Shown piece after piece: positions 45,771 to 53,785 of a DNA stretch of 64,000 bases (positions are counted from its first letter, which is position 1; the number at the start of each line of letters is the position of its first letter). Origin of the DNA: Sphingomonas sp. BK345. Lineage in GTDB: Bacteria > Pseudomonadota > Alphaproteobacteria > Sphingomonadales > Sphingomonadaceae. The notes beneath the pieces were generated by a model. The model saw only the letters and a list, made by a program, of their open reading frames with translations, was not told where the DNA came from and did no database searches. The stretch is from NCBI RefSeq assembly GCF_014193845.1, contig NZ_JACHZX010000003.1, positions 620,001 through 684,000 of the forward strand. Reading direction: 5' to 3'. A program made the position numbers and the translations under genes.

Positions 45771-48233
45771 ATGGCGCCGCGCCGCGCGAGCGCCTATCTC
45801 CACGACGTGCCAAAGAAACCGTCCCCCGGCCTGCCCACGCGCGAGCAGGTGCTCGACTTCATCGCCACTTCCGCCACGCCCGCGGGCAAGCGCGAGATCG
45901 CGCGCGCCTTCGCGCTCTCCGCGCAACAGAAGATCGCGCTCAAGGCGCTGCTCAAGGACATGGCCGACGAGGGGCTGATCGACTCCGCCCCCGGTCGCGC
46001 CTTTCACAAGATGGGCGGGCTGCCCAAGGTGACCGTGCTGCGCGTCGCCGACGTCGACGAGGGCGGCAACGTCTGGGCGGTGCCGGAGAACTGGCAGTCC
46101 GACGCGCCCGTGCCGCGGATCCGCGTGCGCGAGCGCCGGCGCGGCGCGCTCGGCGTCGGCGAGCGGCTGCTCGCGCGGACGGAAGAGACCGGCCACGGCT
46201 GGACCGCGCACCCGATGAAGGTGCTCGCGCCCGCGGCCGAGCAGCTGATCGGCGTGCTGCGGCGCGAGGGCGATCGGCTCTGGCTCCAGGGCGTCGAGAA
46301 GAAGGAGCGGCGCGAATATGCCGTGTCCGACGCGGGCGACGCCGAGGCGGGCGACCTGGTGCTGGCCGAGAAGGCCGGCCGCCCGCCGCGGATCACCGCG
46401 CGCGTGGTGCAGCGGCTGGGCGACCCGTTCGCGCCGCGCAGCTTCTCGCTGATCGCGATCCACCGGCTCGGCATCCCCGACGTGTTCGCGCAGGAGGCGC
46501 TCGACGAGGCGGCGCGGGTCGCGCGCCAGCCGCTCGGCGAGGGGCGCGAGGACCTCACCCACCTGCCGATCGTCGCGATCGACCCCGCCGACGCGCGCGA
46601 CCACGACGACGCGGTCTGGGCCGCGCCCGACGACGATCCCGCCAACGCGGGCGGGTGGCAGGCGATCGTCGCGATCGCGGACGTGAGCTACTATGTCCGC
46701 CCGAAGAGCGCGCTCGACCGCGAGGCGCGCGCGCGCGGCAACTCGGTCTATTTCCCCGACCGGGTCGTGCCGATGCTGCCCGAGATCCTCTCCGCCGACG
46801 TCTGCTCGCTCAAGGCGGGGGAGGACCGCGCCGCGCTGGCCTGCCACCTGCGCATCGGCAAGGACGGTGCGCTGAAGAGCTGGCGCTTCTCGCGCGCGCT
46901 GGTGCGGCTGGCGGCGAACATCGCCTACGAGGAGGCGCAGGCCGCGATCGACGCGCGGGCGGCGCGCACGGTCCGCCCCGACACGGGGAGGGGGACCGCC
47001 GGCGCAGCCGGTGGTGGAGGGGGGGCGCCACAGGCGCTGCCGTCGGGAGAGTCGCGTCCTACCATCGTCCCGACGGTGGAGCGCCCCCTCCACCACCCGG
47101 CTGCGCCGGGCGGTCCCCCTCCCCGTGCCGGGGAGGATTTAGCCCCCTTCGCCTGGAACCCCACCCTCGTCGACACCGCGCTGGCGCCGCTGTGGGACTG
47201 CTGGCGCGCGCTCGCCGCGGCGCGCGACCGGCGCGAGCCGCTTGAGCTCGACCTGCCCGAGCGCCGCGTCGTGCTCGACGAGAAGGGACGGATTATGTCG
47301 GTGGCACCGCGCGAGCGGCTCGACGCGCACCGGCTGATCGAGGATTATATGATCGCCGCCAACGTCGCCGCCGCCAAGGCGCTGGAGGCCAAGAAGGCGC
47401 CCGTGATGTACCGCGTCCACGAGGCGCCCGCGCGCGAGAAGCTGGTCGCGCTCAAGGACTATCTCGCCACCTTCGAGGTCGCCTTCGCGCTCGGCCAGGT
47501 GATCCGCCCCGCCACCTTCAACCACATCATCGCGCGCGTCGGTGATGCCGAGTTCCGCCCAGAAATTATGGAGCAGATCCTGCGCAGCCAGACTCAGGCC
47601 TATTACGCCCCGCTCAACCAGGGGCATTTCGGGCTGGCGCTGGGCAGCTACGCGCATTTCACCTCGCCGATCCGGCGCTACGCCGACCTGATGGTCCACC
47701 GCGCGCTGGTGAGCGCCTATGCGCTCGGCCCCGGCGGGCTGGCGGGCGACGAGGATTTCGAGCGCGCGGGCGAGACGATCAGCCAGCTCGAGCGCCGCGC
47801 GATGGAGGCCGAGCGCGAGACGATCGACCGCTATGTCGCCGCGTATCTGGCGGAGCGTGTCGGCGAGCTGGTCGAGGCGCGGATCACCGGCGTCACCAAC
47901 TTCGGCTTCTTCGCCACGGTGGAGGGGGTCGGCGGCGATGGATTGATGCCGGTGCGCGACCTGGGCGGCGAATATTTCCGCTATGATGAGGCGTCTCGCC
48001 GGCTGGTCGGCGAGCATAGCGGCGAGACCTATGCGCAGGGGCAGCGGCTGGAGTTGCGGCTGGCGGAGGCCAACCCGGTCTCGGGCGCGCTGCGCTTCGA
48101 GCTGCCCGAGGGCCGCTACGGCGGCGCGGGTGGGGGAGGGCGCGCGCGCGAGAGGGAGAGCGAGCGCCGCCCGCCGCGCGTGCTCAAGCGGCGCGGGCGG
48201 CCCGGCAACATCCGCCACCAGGGGAAACGCTGA
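45771..48233 (+). CDS. rnr: ribonuclease R with an in-frame palindromic insertion
   Basis: The 820-residue 3'-5' exoribonuclease degrades structured RNA. It has a helix-turn-helix start (LPTREQVLDFIATSATPAGK), cold-shock domains, the RNB catalytic domain with the Asp cluster IDPADARDHDDAVW (about residues 269-282), RVHEAPAREKL, ALGSYAHFTSPIRRYADLM and a C-terminal S1 domain (EARITGVTNFGFFATVE), then a basic tail. At about residues 402-456 it carries a Gly/Pro/Arg-rich segment encoded by a palindromic repeat, between the conserved AANIAYEEAQAAI helix and the LAPLWDCWRAL helix. The frame stays open on both sides. Start ATG 45771 or GTG 45807. Confidence 0.94.
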   Translation: MAPRRASAYLHDVPKKPSPGLPTREQVLDFIATSATPAGKREIARAFALSAQQKIALKALLKDMADEGLIDSAPGRAFHKMGGLPKVTVLRVADVDEGGNVWAVPENWQSDAPVPRIRVRERRRGALGVGERLLARTEETGHGWTAHPMKVLAPAAEQLIGVLRREGDRLWLQGVEKKERREYAVSDAGDAEAGDLVLAEKAGRPPRITARVVQRLGDPFAPRSFSLIAIHRLGIPDVFAQEALDEAARVARQPLGEGREDLTHLPIVAIDPADARDHDDAVWAAPDDDPANAGGWQAIVAIADVSYYVRPKSALDREARARGNSVYFPDRVVPMLPEILSADVCSLKAGEDRAALACHLRIGKDGALKSWRFSRALVRLAANIAYEEAQAAIDARAARTVRPDTGRGTAGAAGGGGGAPQALPSGESRPTIVPTVERPLHHPAAPGGPPPRAGEDLAPFAWNPTLVDTALAPLWDCWRALAAARDRREPLELDLPERRVVLDEKGRIMSVAPRERLDAHRLIEDYMIAANVAAAKALEAKKAPVMYRVHEAPAREKLVALKDYLATFEVAFALGQVIRPATFNHIIARVGDAEFRPEIMEQILRSQTQAYYAPLNQGHFGLALGSYAHFTSPIRRYADLMVHRALVSAYALGPGGLAGDEDFERAGETISQLERRAMEAERETIDRYVAAYLAERVGELVEARITGVTNFGFFATVEGVGGDGLMPVRDLGGEYFRYDEASRRLVGEHSGETYAQGQRLELRLAEANPVSGALRFELPEGRYGGAGGGGRARERESERRPPRVLKRRGRPGNIRHQGKR
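46977..47138. repeat. palindromic element, family D, inside the rnr reading frame
   Basis: ACGGGGAGGGGGACCGCC (46983-47000) and its perfect complement (47109-47126) form 18-bp outer arms. The pairing continues (GGCGCAGCCGG.. with ..CCGGCTGCGCC, one bulge) to about 41 bp, with a core hairpin CCGTCGGGA/TCCCGACGG. The right end is the family's terminal hairpin CCTCCCCG-TGC-CGGGGAGG. Homologous to the intergenic copies at 21159 and 61865, but here read through in frame by RNase R. Confidence 0.93.
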
Positions 48234-48290
48234 CGTCCTCTCTTCCCTTCAGGATGCCCCGGTGGTCATACCAGCACGCTCCTCACTCTT

Positions 48291-48387
48291 CGTCATCCCG
48301 GACTTGTTCCGGGATCCACTTCTCCGCGAGAGCGACGCTTTCAGAGTAAGCGGCACGGTGGATCCCGGACCAAGTCCGGGATGACGG
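48291..48387. repeat. palindromic element, family A
   Basis: CGTCATCCCGGACTTGTTCC at left and GGACCAAGTCCGGGATGACGG at right (terminal stem ATCCCGGA/TCCGGGAT), just after rnr and before a small gene. Confidence 0.92.
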
Positions 48388-48447
48388 AAGAGGTTCTGCA
48401 GACGGTTCCCTCCAGGGGAGGGAGATGATCGACACAGGAGACCGAAC

Positions 48448-48750
48448 ATGCCCGGCACCATCGCCGCGACGGTGATCATGAAGGCGCGCAAGAAGATCGC
48501 GTGGCATTTCCTCTCGGCGGGCGCGACCTCGGCCGCGACCGCGACCGCGTTCGAGCGGCCCGACACGCGCCTCGGCGGCGAGGAGTTCGACCGCATGATC
48601 GCGTTCGGCGCGCTCGAGAAGACCGAGGACGGGCGCTACTGGCTCCACCGCCGCCGCTACGCCGACTATCGCAAGGAGTCGCTGGCGCGCGTGCTCGGCT
48701 ATCTCGCGCTCGCGGGCTTCGCCGCCGCGGGAGCGATCGCGCTGGGCTGA
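48448..48750 (+). CDS. small protein with C-terminal membrane helix
   Basis: A 100-residue protein: a basic amphipathic N-terminus (MKARKKIAWHFLSAG), a soluble central region EEFDRMIAFGALEKTEDGRYWLHRRRYADY that resembles small DUF-type regulators, and a C-terminal hydrophobic helix (LGYLALAGFAAAGAIALG). ATG 48448 has AGGAG nine bases upstream. I do not recognise a named family. Confidence 0.65.
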   Translation: MPGTIAATVIMKARKKIAWHFLSAGATSAATATAFERPDTRLGGEEFDRMIAFGALEKTEDGRYWLHRRRYADYRKESLARVLGYLALAGFAAAGAIALG

Positions 48751-48817
48751 GCCGCGCGGTGGACGCTGCGGTCGCCCGCCGCTATCCGCGCCGCTTCGGA
48801 TAGCGGAAGGAACGGCC

Positions 48818-50584
48818 ATGGCAGCGCGCGCGAGCTCGTGGGGAACAAGCGTCGCGCTGGCGCTGGTGGCGCTGCTCGGCAGCTGCGCGACGCCGCCGCC
48901 CGCGGTGCGCGCGCCGGCGCCGCCTGCCGCGCCGGCGCCCGCCCCCGCCGAGACGGCGACCCAGCCGCAGCTCTTCGTCGTCGCCGCCAACCCGCTCGCC
49001 GCCGACGCCGGGCTGGCGGTGCTGCGCCGCGGCGGCTCGGCGGTGGACGCCGCGATCGCGGTGCAGGCGATGCTGTCGCTGGTCGAGCCGCAGAGCTCGG
49101 GCATGGGCGGCGGTGCCTTCATGACCTACTATGACGCCGCCAGCACGCAGGTGACCGTCTACGACGGGCGCGAGACCGCGCCGGCGGGCGCCACGCCGGA
49201 CATGTTCCTCGACGACGGCGGCAAGCCGCTGCGCTTCGCCACCGCGGTGCTGAGCGGGCGCGCCACCGGCGTGCCCGGCGCGGTGAAGATGCTCGCCGAG
49301 GCGCATCGCCGCCACGGCGCGCTGCCGTGGCACGACCTGTTCGGCGACGCCGAGCGTACCGCGCGCGACGGCTTCCTGGTCTCGCCGCGGCTCGGCCGTT
49401 TCCTGGCGAGCGGGCGCTTCCCCGAATCGAACGCGCCCGACGTGCTCGCCTATTTCGCGCGCCCGGGCGGCGGGCTGCTGCGCCCCGGCGACCGGCTGCG
49501 CAACCCGGCCTATGCCGGTTTCCTCCAGCGGCTCGCCGCGCAGGGACCGGACGCACTCTACGCCGGGGAGACCGCGCGGCGGATCGTCGCGCGCGTCCAC
49601 GAGGGCGCGCTCGCGGGGAGCATGACGCTCGCCGACCTCGCCGCCTACCGCCCCGTCGTGCGCGAGCCGCTGTGCGCACCCTATCGCGTGCTGCTGGTCT
49701 GCGCGCCGCCGCCGCCCGCGAGCGGCGTGGGCCTGCTCGAGCTGCTCGGCCTGCTCGAGCGCACCGACGTGGCGCGCTACGGCGCGGACGACCCGCGCGG
49801 CTGGTTCCTCTTCGCCGAGGCGAGCCGGCTGATGTACGCCGACCGCGACCGCTACGTCGGCGACCCTGCCTTCGTCGACGTGCCCGTCGCCGGGCTGCTC
49901 GCCCCCGCCTATCTCGATCGCCGCGCGCGGCTGATCGGCGAGCGCGCCGGCGCCGCGCCCGCACCCGGCCAGCCCGAGGGCGCGGCACCGCGCGGCGTCG
50001 ACCGCACGCTCGAGCCCACCGGCACCTCGCACTTCGTCGTCGGTGACGCGCGCGGCAACGTGGTGTCGATGACGACCACGGTGGAGTCGATCTTCGGCTC
50101 CGGGCGGATGGTCGACGGCTTCTTCCTCAACAACCAGATGACCGACTTCTCCTTCAGCCCGCGCGACGCCGACGGCCGCGCCGCGGCCAACGCGGTGGCC
50201 GCGGGCAAGCGCCCGCGCTCGTCGATGACGCCGCTGATCCTGCTCGACCGCCAGCGCCATTTCGCCGGCGCGGTCGGCTCGGCGGGGGGCAACGCGATCC
50301 TGGCCTATGTCGGCAAGGCGGTGGTCGGCGCGGTCGACTGGGGACTCACGATGCAGCAGGCGCTGGCGCTGCCCAACCTGATCGCGCGCGGCGACTCGTT
50401 CCAGGGCGAGGCCGACAAGTTTGCGCCCGCGATCCGCGACGGCCTCGCCGAGCGGGGCGTGACGGTGCGGCCGGGGCAGGGCGAGGACTCGGGGCTGCAC
50501 GGCGTCATCGTCCGCGATGGGCGGCTCGACGGCGGCTACGACCCGCGGCGCGAGGGCAAGGTGGCGCTGGCGCCGGTGAACTGA
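48818..50584 (+). CDS. ggt: gamma-glutamyltransferase lipoprotein
   Basis: The 588-residue N-terminal nucleophile hydrolase transfers or hydrolyses the gamma-glutamyl group of glutathione in the periplasm. It has a lipoprotein signal (VALLGSCATPP), family blocks GGSAVDAAIAVQAMLSLVEP and GMGGGAFMTYYD, the autocleavage/nucleophile Thr in EPTGTSHFVVGD and the substrate-binding RPRSSMTPLILL then GSAGGN. The lipobox is somewhat unusual for Ggt, which is usually a soluble periplasmic protein. ATG 48818 has GGAAGGAA upstream. Confidence 0.92.
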   Translation: MAARASSWGTSVALALVALLGSCATPPPAVRAPAPPAAPAPAPAETATQPQLFVVAANPLAADAGLAVLRRGGSAVDAAIAVQAMLSLVEPQSSGMGGGAFMTYYDAASTQVTVYDGRETAPAGATPDMFLDDGGKPLRFATAVLSGRATGVPGAVKMLAEAHRRHGALPWHDLFGDAERTARDGFLVSPRLGRFLASGRFPESNAPDVLAYFARPGGGLLRPGDRLRNPAYAGFLQRLAAQGPDALYAGETARRIVARVHEGALAGSMTLADLAAYRPVVREPLCAPYRVLLVCAPPPPASGVGLLELLGLLERTDVARYGADDPRGWFLFAEASRLMYADRDRYVGDPAFVDVPVAGLLAPAYLDRRARLIGERAGAAPAPGQPEGAAPRGVDRTLEPTGTSHFVVGDARGNVVSMTTTVESIFGSGRMVDGFFLNNQMTDFSFSPRDADGRAAANAVAAGKRPRSSMTPLILLDRQRHFAGAVGSAGGNAILAYVGKAVVGAVDWGLTMQQALALPNLIARGDSFQGEADKFAPAIRDGLAERGVTVRPGQGEDSGLHGVIVRDGRLDGGYDPRREGKVALAPVN

Positions 50585-50644
50585 AGCGCTGGTCTTTCAG
50601 CGCGTTAACCATAGACTTACCATTGCCTGGCTAGGGACAGGCAC

Positions 50645-50962
50645 ATGGTCGCCGATGTCCTCACCCGCTCCGCCGCCGCCCCCTTCGCCGCGGCCCCGCT
50701 CTCTGGTCTGGCCGACGCGTGGCGTCGGCTGCGGCGCCGCGACGAGCGCCACGCGCGCGACGCCGCCGGGGCGGCGCCGGCGTGGCTGACGCCGCCGCCG
50801 GAGCGCCCGCTGCCACGCGACCTCGACCTGCCGCTGCGCCTGTTCGATCCCGCCGCGCTCGCGCGCGCCACGCCCGAGGCGGCACCCGCGCCGCGCGCGA
50901 TGGCGCTGGAGCCGCTGCTGCTCGACGAGACGCTGCAACGACTGCGCCGTTTGGTGGGGTGA
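50645..50962 (+). CDS. small hypothetical protein
   Basis: A 105-residue protein rich in Ala/Arg/Pro/Leu. N-terminal half has RRLRRRDERHARDA, C-terminal half PLPRDLDLPLRLFDPAAL and ending LDETLQRLRRLVG. No signal or membrane segment. AGGGACAGG precedes ATG 50645 and the upstream sequence is AT-richer (GTTAACCATAGACTTACC). Family not recognised. It converges with the small operon at 50999-51471. Confidence 0.5.
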   Translation: MVADVLTRSAAAPFAAAPLSGLADAWRRLRRRDERHARDAAGAAPAWLTPPPERPLPRDLDLPLRLFDPAALARATPEAAPAPRAMALEPLLLDETLQRLRRLVG

Positions 50963-50998
50963 AGGGCGCCGTAAGCCTCCTCTGACCGGCGGACGACC

Positions 50999-51298
50999 TC
51001 ACCCCGCCGCCACCGTCACCCCCTCCAGCCGCGCGTGCGTCGCACCCGCCTCGCACGCGCGCGCCACCACGCGCAGCTCCGCCAGCACATGGCCGGGCAG
51101 CGCGAGCGAGTCGGCGTCGAGCGAGTCGAGCCAGGCGTCGAGCCGCGGGTCGCTGCGCCCCGCCAGCACCAGCTCGTGCCGGTCGCCGGTGAAGGTCGCG
51201 CTGTGCCACGCCACCGCGCGGTGGCGCTCGATCGCCACCGCCGCGCCCGCGCGCGCCGCGGAGCGCGCCAGCGCGCGCTGCAGCCGCCCCGCGCTCAT
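50999..51298 (-). CDS. hypothetical protein of the S24-linked small operon
   Basis: The 99-residue protein starts at an ATG overlapping the stop of the upstream 58-residue gene (ATGA). The sequence has HRAVAWHSATFTGDRHELVL, then LDAWLDSLDADSLALPGHVLAELRVVARACE and ends GVTVAAG. It looks like a compact alpha/beta protein. Family not recognised. Together with its partner it is divergent from an S24 peptidase gene and probably shares its regulation. Confidence 0.65.
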   Translation of the reverse strand: MSAGRLQRALARSAARAGAAVAIERHRAVAWHSATFTGDRHELVLAGRSDPRLDAWLDSLDADSLALPGHVLAELRVVARACEAGATHARLEGVTVAAG

Positions 51299-51471
51299 CG
51301 CACGCCCGCGCGCAGAACCGCCTCGATCCGCCGCCGCATCCGCTCGCCCGGCACGCGACCGCACCGCAGGTCGCGGACCAGCCGCGGGTCGTTGACGGTT
51401 CGCCGCCCGAACGTCGTCGGTGCGACTCCGGTGCGGCGCAGATAGCGTTCGATCTCCAGCAACAGACTCAT
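51295..51471 (-). CDS. 58-residue DNA-binding-like protein
   Basis: Translation from ATG 51471 gives a short protein starting SLLLEIERYLRRTGVAPTTF with GRRTVNDPRLVRDLRCGR and a basic end RMRRRIEAVLRAGVR. Its size and phrasing resemble small helix-turn-helix proteins of alphaproteobacteria that read FGRxxxxDPRxVxDLRxGR. Its stop overlaps the ATG of the next gene. The divergent spacing and the GTTC-N7-GTTC site upstream suggest damage-inducible expression. Confidence 0.7.
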   Translation of the reverse strand: MSLLLEIERYLRRTGVAPTTFGRRTVNDPRLVRDLRCGRVPGERMRRRIEAVLRAGVR

Positions 51472-51495
51472 CGATACATCTCCCTCGACTCACCC

Positions 51496-51510
51496 GTTCT
51501 TCATCTGTTC
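51496..51510. promoter_or_regulatory. GTTC-N7-GTTC box (LexA/SOS type)
   Basis: GTTC at 51496-51499 and 51507-51510 with seven bases between, exactly the alphaproteobacterial LexA recognition layout. It lies between the divergent 58-residue gene and the S24 peptidase gene, 25 bases from the former start and 48 from the latter. Established consensus for the group; occupancy here is inference. Confidence 0.65.
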
Positions 51511-51557
51511 TCACTTTTCCAACTTGTCGAGGAAAAATCCTCAGGCTAGGGTTGCGC

Positions 51558-52172
51558 ATGGCCGAGACCCCGCAGCAGGCGCTCACGCGTGCCGCCGCCG
51601 AGCGTGGCGTGGCGCTCTCCGCACTGTCGCGGATGATCGGGCGCAATCAGGCCTATCTCAGCCAGTTCGTGCTGCGCGGCTCGCCGCGGCGCCTGCCCGA
51701 GCGCGAGCGCCGGCTGCTCGCCGACTTCCTGGCGCTCGATGAAGCGGTGCTGGGCGCCGCACCGCGCGAGGAGGACGTGGCGGTGCCGTGGCTGGCGGTA
51801 CGCGCCGCGGCGGGGCACGGGCGGGTAGCGGAGGAGCGCCTGCTCCGCGCCGAGCCGGTGCCGCGCGCGCTGCTCCGCGCGGCCGGGATCGCGCCCGCCG
51901 CCGCCTCGCTGATCACGGTGGCGGGCGAGTCGATGGCGCCGACCTTGCGCGACGGCGACCGGTTGCTCGTCGACACCGCCGACCGCCGCCCCGCCGCGGG
52001 CGGTGCGATCTACGTGATCCGGCGCGACGAGGAACTGGCGGTCAAGCGGCTGGTCCCGGAAGGCGCGACCGTCGCAGTGCACAGCGACAATCCCGACTGG
52101 CCGACGTCGCGGGTCGCGGCGCGCGCGCTCGTCGTCATCGGACGCGCGCGGCTGCTCACCCGCATGCTGTGA
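51558..52172 (+). CDS. S24-family repressor/peptidase
   Basis: The 204-residue protein has a helix-turn-helix N-terminus (ALTRAAAERGVALSALSRMIGRNQAYLSQFV) and a LexA-type S24 C-terminal domain, with the catalytic Ser in TVAGESMAPTLRDGDRLLVD and Lys in ELAVKRLVPEG. Unlike true LexA, the DNA-binding domain is an XRE/CI-type helix-turn-helix. It is therefore more like a phage-type repressor able to autocleave on DNA damage, but no other prophage gene is nearby. ATG 51558 gives this N-terminus. Confidence 0.88.
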   Translation: MAETPQQALTRAAAERGVALSALSRMIGRNQAYLSQFVLRGSPRRLPERERRLLADFLALDEAVLGAAPREEDVAVPWLAVRAAAGHGRVAEERLLRAEPVPRALLRAAGIAPAAASLITVAGESMAPTLRDGDRLLVDTADRRPAAGGAIYVIRRDEELAVKRLVPEGATVAVHSDNPDWPTSRVAARALVVIGRARLLTRML

Positions 52173-52438
52173 GGCAGGCGAGCCGCTGATATACATCAGT
52201 GCCGGTGCGGCTATAGGAGACCGTGACAGGGTTGGCGCGGCATGATCGGAGGCGCGGCGATGGCGGTGGCCGCCACGGACAGTTCGGGCAGGGCGGAAGC
52301 GGGTCGGCCGCCGAGGCTCGATCGGCGCGGAGGGCATCGCGTGCCGGAAGCACGTCGCGACGGCGCATCCGAGCTCGTTCCACCGTCGCGCCAGCCGTGC
52401 GGCACGCGTCTCGGTCGCGACACCGACGGCGGTCCCTG

Positions 52439-53689
52439 GTGATCCTCGGTGCCGGTGCGACCTGGGGCATCTGCGCCGCCGCCACCGCGGCGGTGATCGC
52501 GCGCCCGTTCCGCTGGCCCGAGGCGATCTGGGCGGTCGCCGGCGCCGGGCTGCTGCTACTGCTCGGGCTGATGCCGTGGCAGGCGGCGCTGGGCGCGGTG
52601 GCGAAGGGCGGCGACGTCTACCTCTTCCTGATCGGCATGATGCTGCTGAGCGAGACCGCGCGCGAGCAGGGGCTGTTCGACTGGGTCGCCGCCGCCGCCG
52701 CGGCACACGCGCGGGGCTCGCCGCGGCGGCTGTTCGCGCTGGTCTATGCCACGGGCATCGTCACCACGACCTTCCTGTCGAACGACGCCACCGCGGTGGT
52801 GCTGACCCCCGCGGTCTATGCCGCCGCGCGTAAGGCCAGGGCGGACCCGCTGCCGCTGCTGTTCGCCTGCGCGCTGATCGCCAACGCGGCCAGCTTCGTG
52901 CTGCCGATCTCCAATCCCGCCAACCTCGTCCTGTACGGCGGGACGATGCCGCCGCTCGGCCAATGGTTCGGCTCGTTCGCGCTGCCCTCGCTCGCCGCGA
53001 TCGGCGTGACCTTCGTCGCATTGCGCTGGGCCGAGCGCGCGCGGCTGACCGGCAGCTGTGCGATCGACGTCGCGCGGACGCCGCTACCCGCGGGCGGTCG
53101 CGCCGCGCTGGCGGGGATCGCGGCGACCGCGCTGCTGCTGCTGGTGATCTCGGCGCGCGACCTGCCGCTCGGGCTGCCGACCTGCGTCGCCGGTGTCGTG
53201 ACGACGCTGCTGGTGTGCGCGCTGGCGCGGCGCTCGCCGCTGGCGCTGGCGCGGCAGGTGTCATGGAGCGTGCTGCCGCTGGTCGCCGGGTTGTTCGTGC
53301 TGGTCGAGGCGCTCGATCGCACCGGCGTGATCGCGCAGGTCGCCGCCGCGCTGCGCACCACCGCGGCCGACCCGGTGCGCGGCGCGGCGGTGGCGGGGAC
53401 GGTGCTCGCCTTCGTCTCCAACCTGATGAACAACCTGCCCGCCGGGCTGGTCGCCAGCACCGCGGTGGCGCAGGCGCACCCGCCGCGGCTGGTGGTGGAC
53501 GCGCTGCTGATCGGCGTCGACCTCGGCCCCAACCTCTCGATCACGGGCAGCCTCGCGACGATCCTGTGGCTGCAGGCGATCCGCCGCGAGGGCGAGGACG
53601 TCGGCTTCTGGCGCTTCTTGAAGGTGGGGGCGGTGACGATGATCCCGGCGCTGGCGGCGGCGCTCGGCGCGCGGCTGCTGATCGGGTAG
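52439..53689 (+). CDS. ArsB/SLC13-type anion permease
   Basis: A 416-residue inner-membrane transporter of the ArsB/NhaD/SLC13 superfamily with about 11 TM segments. Family phrases include GGDVYLFLIGMMLLSETAREQGLFD, TTTFLSNDATAVVLTPAVY, NAASFVLPISNPANLVLYG and SNLMNNLPAGL followed by GPNLSITGSLATILWL, as in ArsB. The substrate may be arsenite, another oxyanion or a dicarboxylate; no arsR or arsC is close. GTG 52439 is a practical start; an upstream GTG 52223 with GGAG would add 72 Arg-rich residues and I doubt it. The 265 bases before it hold no other supported gene. Confidence 0.82.
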   Translation: MILGAGATWGICAAATAAVIARPFRWPEAIWAVAGAGLLLLLGLMPWQAALGAVAKGGDVYLFLIGMMLLSETAREQGLFDWVAAAAAAHARGSPRRLFALVYATGIVTTTFLSNDATAVVLTPAVYAAARKARADPLPLLFACALIANAASFVLPISNPANLVLYGGTMPPLGQWFGSFALPSLAAIGVTFVALRWAERARLTGSCAIDVARTPLPAGGRAALAGIAATALLLLVISARDLPLGLPTCVAGVVTTLLVCALARRSPLALARQVSWSVLPLVAGLFVLVEALDRTGVIAQVAAALRTTAADPVRGAAVAGTVLAFVSNLMNNLPAGLVASTAVAQAHPPRLVVDALLIGVDLGPNLSITGSLATILWLQAIRREGEDVGFWRFLKVGAVTMIPALAAALGARLLIG

Positions 53690-53741
53690 GGGGCGCATAG
53701 CGTTGCCGAGGGAGCGGCGTCTCGAGCGTCAGTCGCTACCT

Positions 53742-53766
53742 CATCCTCTCCTTGCAGGGGAGGATC
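53742..53766. repeat. fragment of a class II palindromic element
   Basis: ATCCTCTCCTTGCAGGGGAG followed by GAT, matching the right end of the element at 7715-7853; no partner arm nearby. It lies between the convergent permease and MreB-like genes. Confidence 0.6.
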
Positions 53767-53785
53767 GATAGGCCCCCCATCCCCA

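Noticed and set aside
51558..52172. Calling the S24 gene lexA
   Set aside because: The C-terminal peptidase is LexA-like, but the DNA-binding domain is XRE-type and lacks the LexA winged-helix pattern.
52223..52438. N-terminal extension of the anion permease from GTG 52223
   Set aside because: A ribosome site is present, but the 72 added residues are Arg/Ser-rich and unlike any permease leader.
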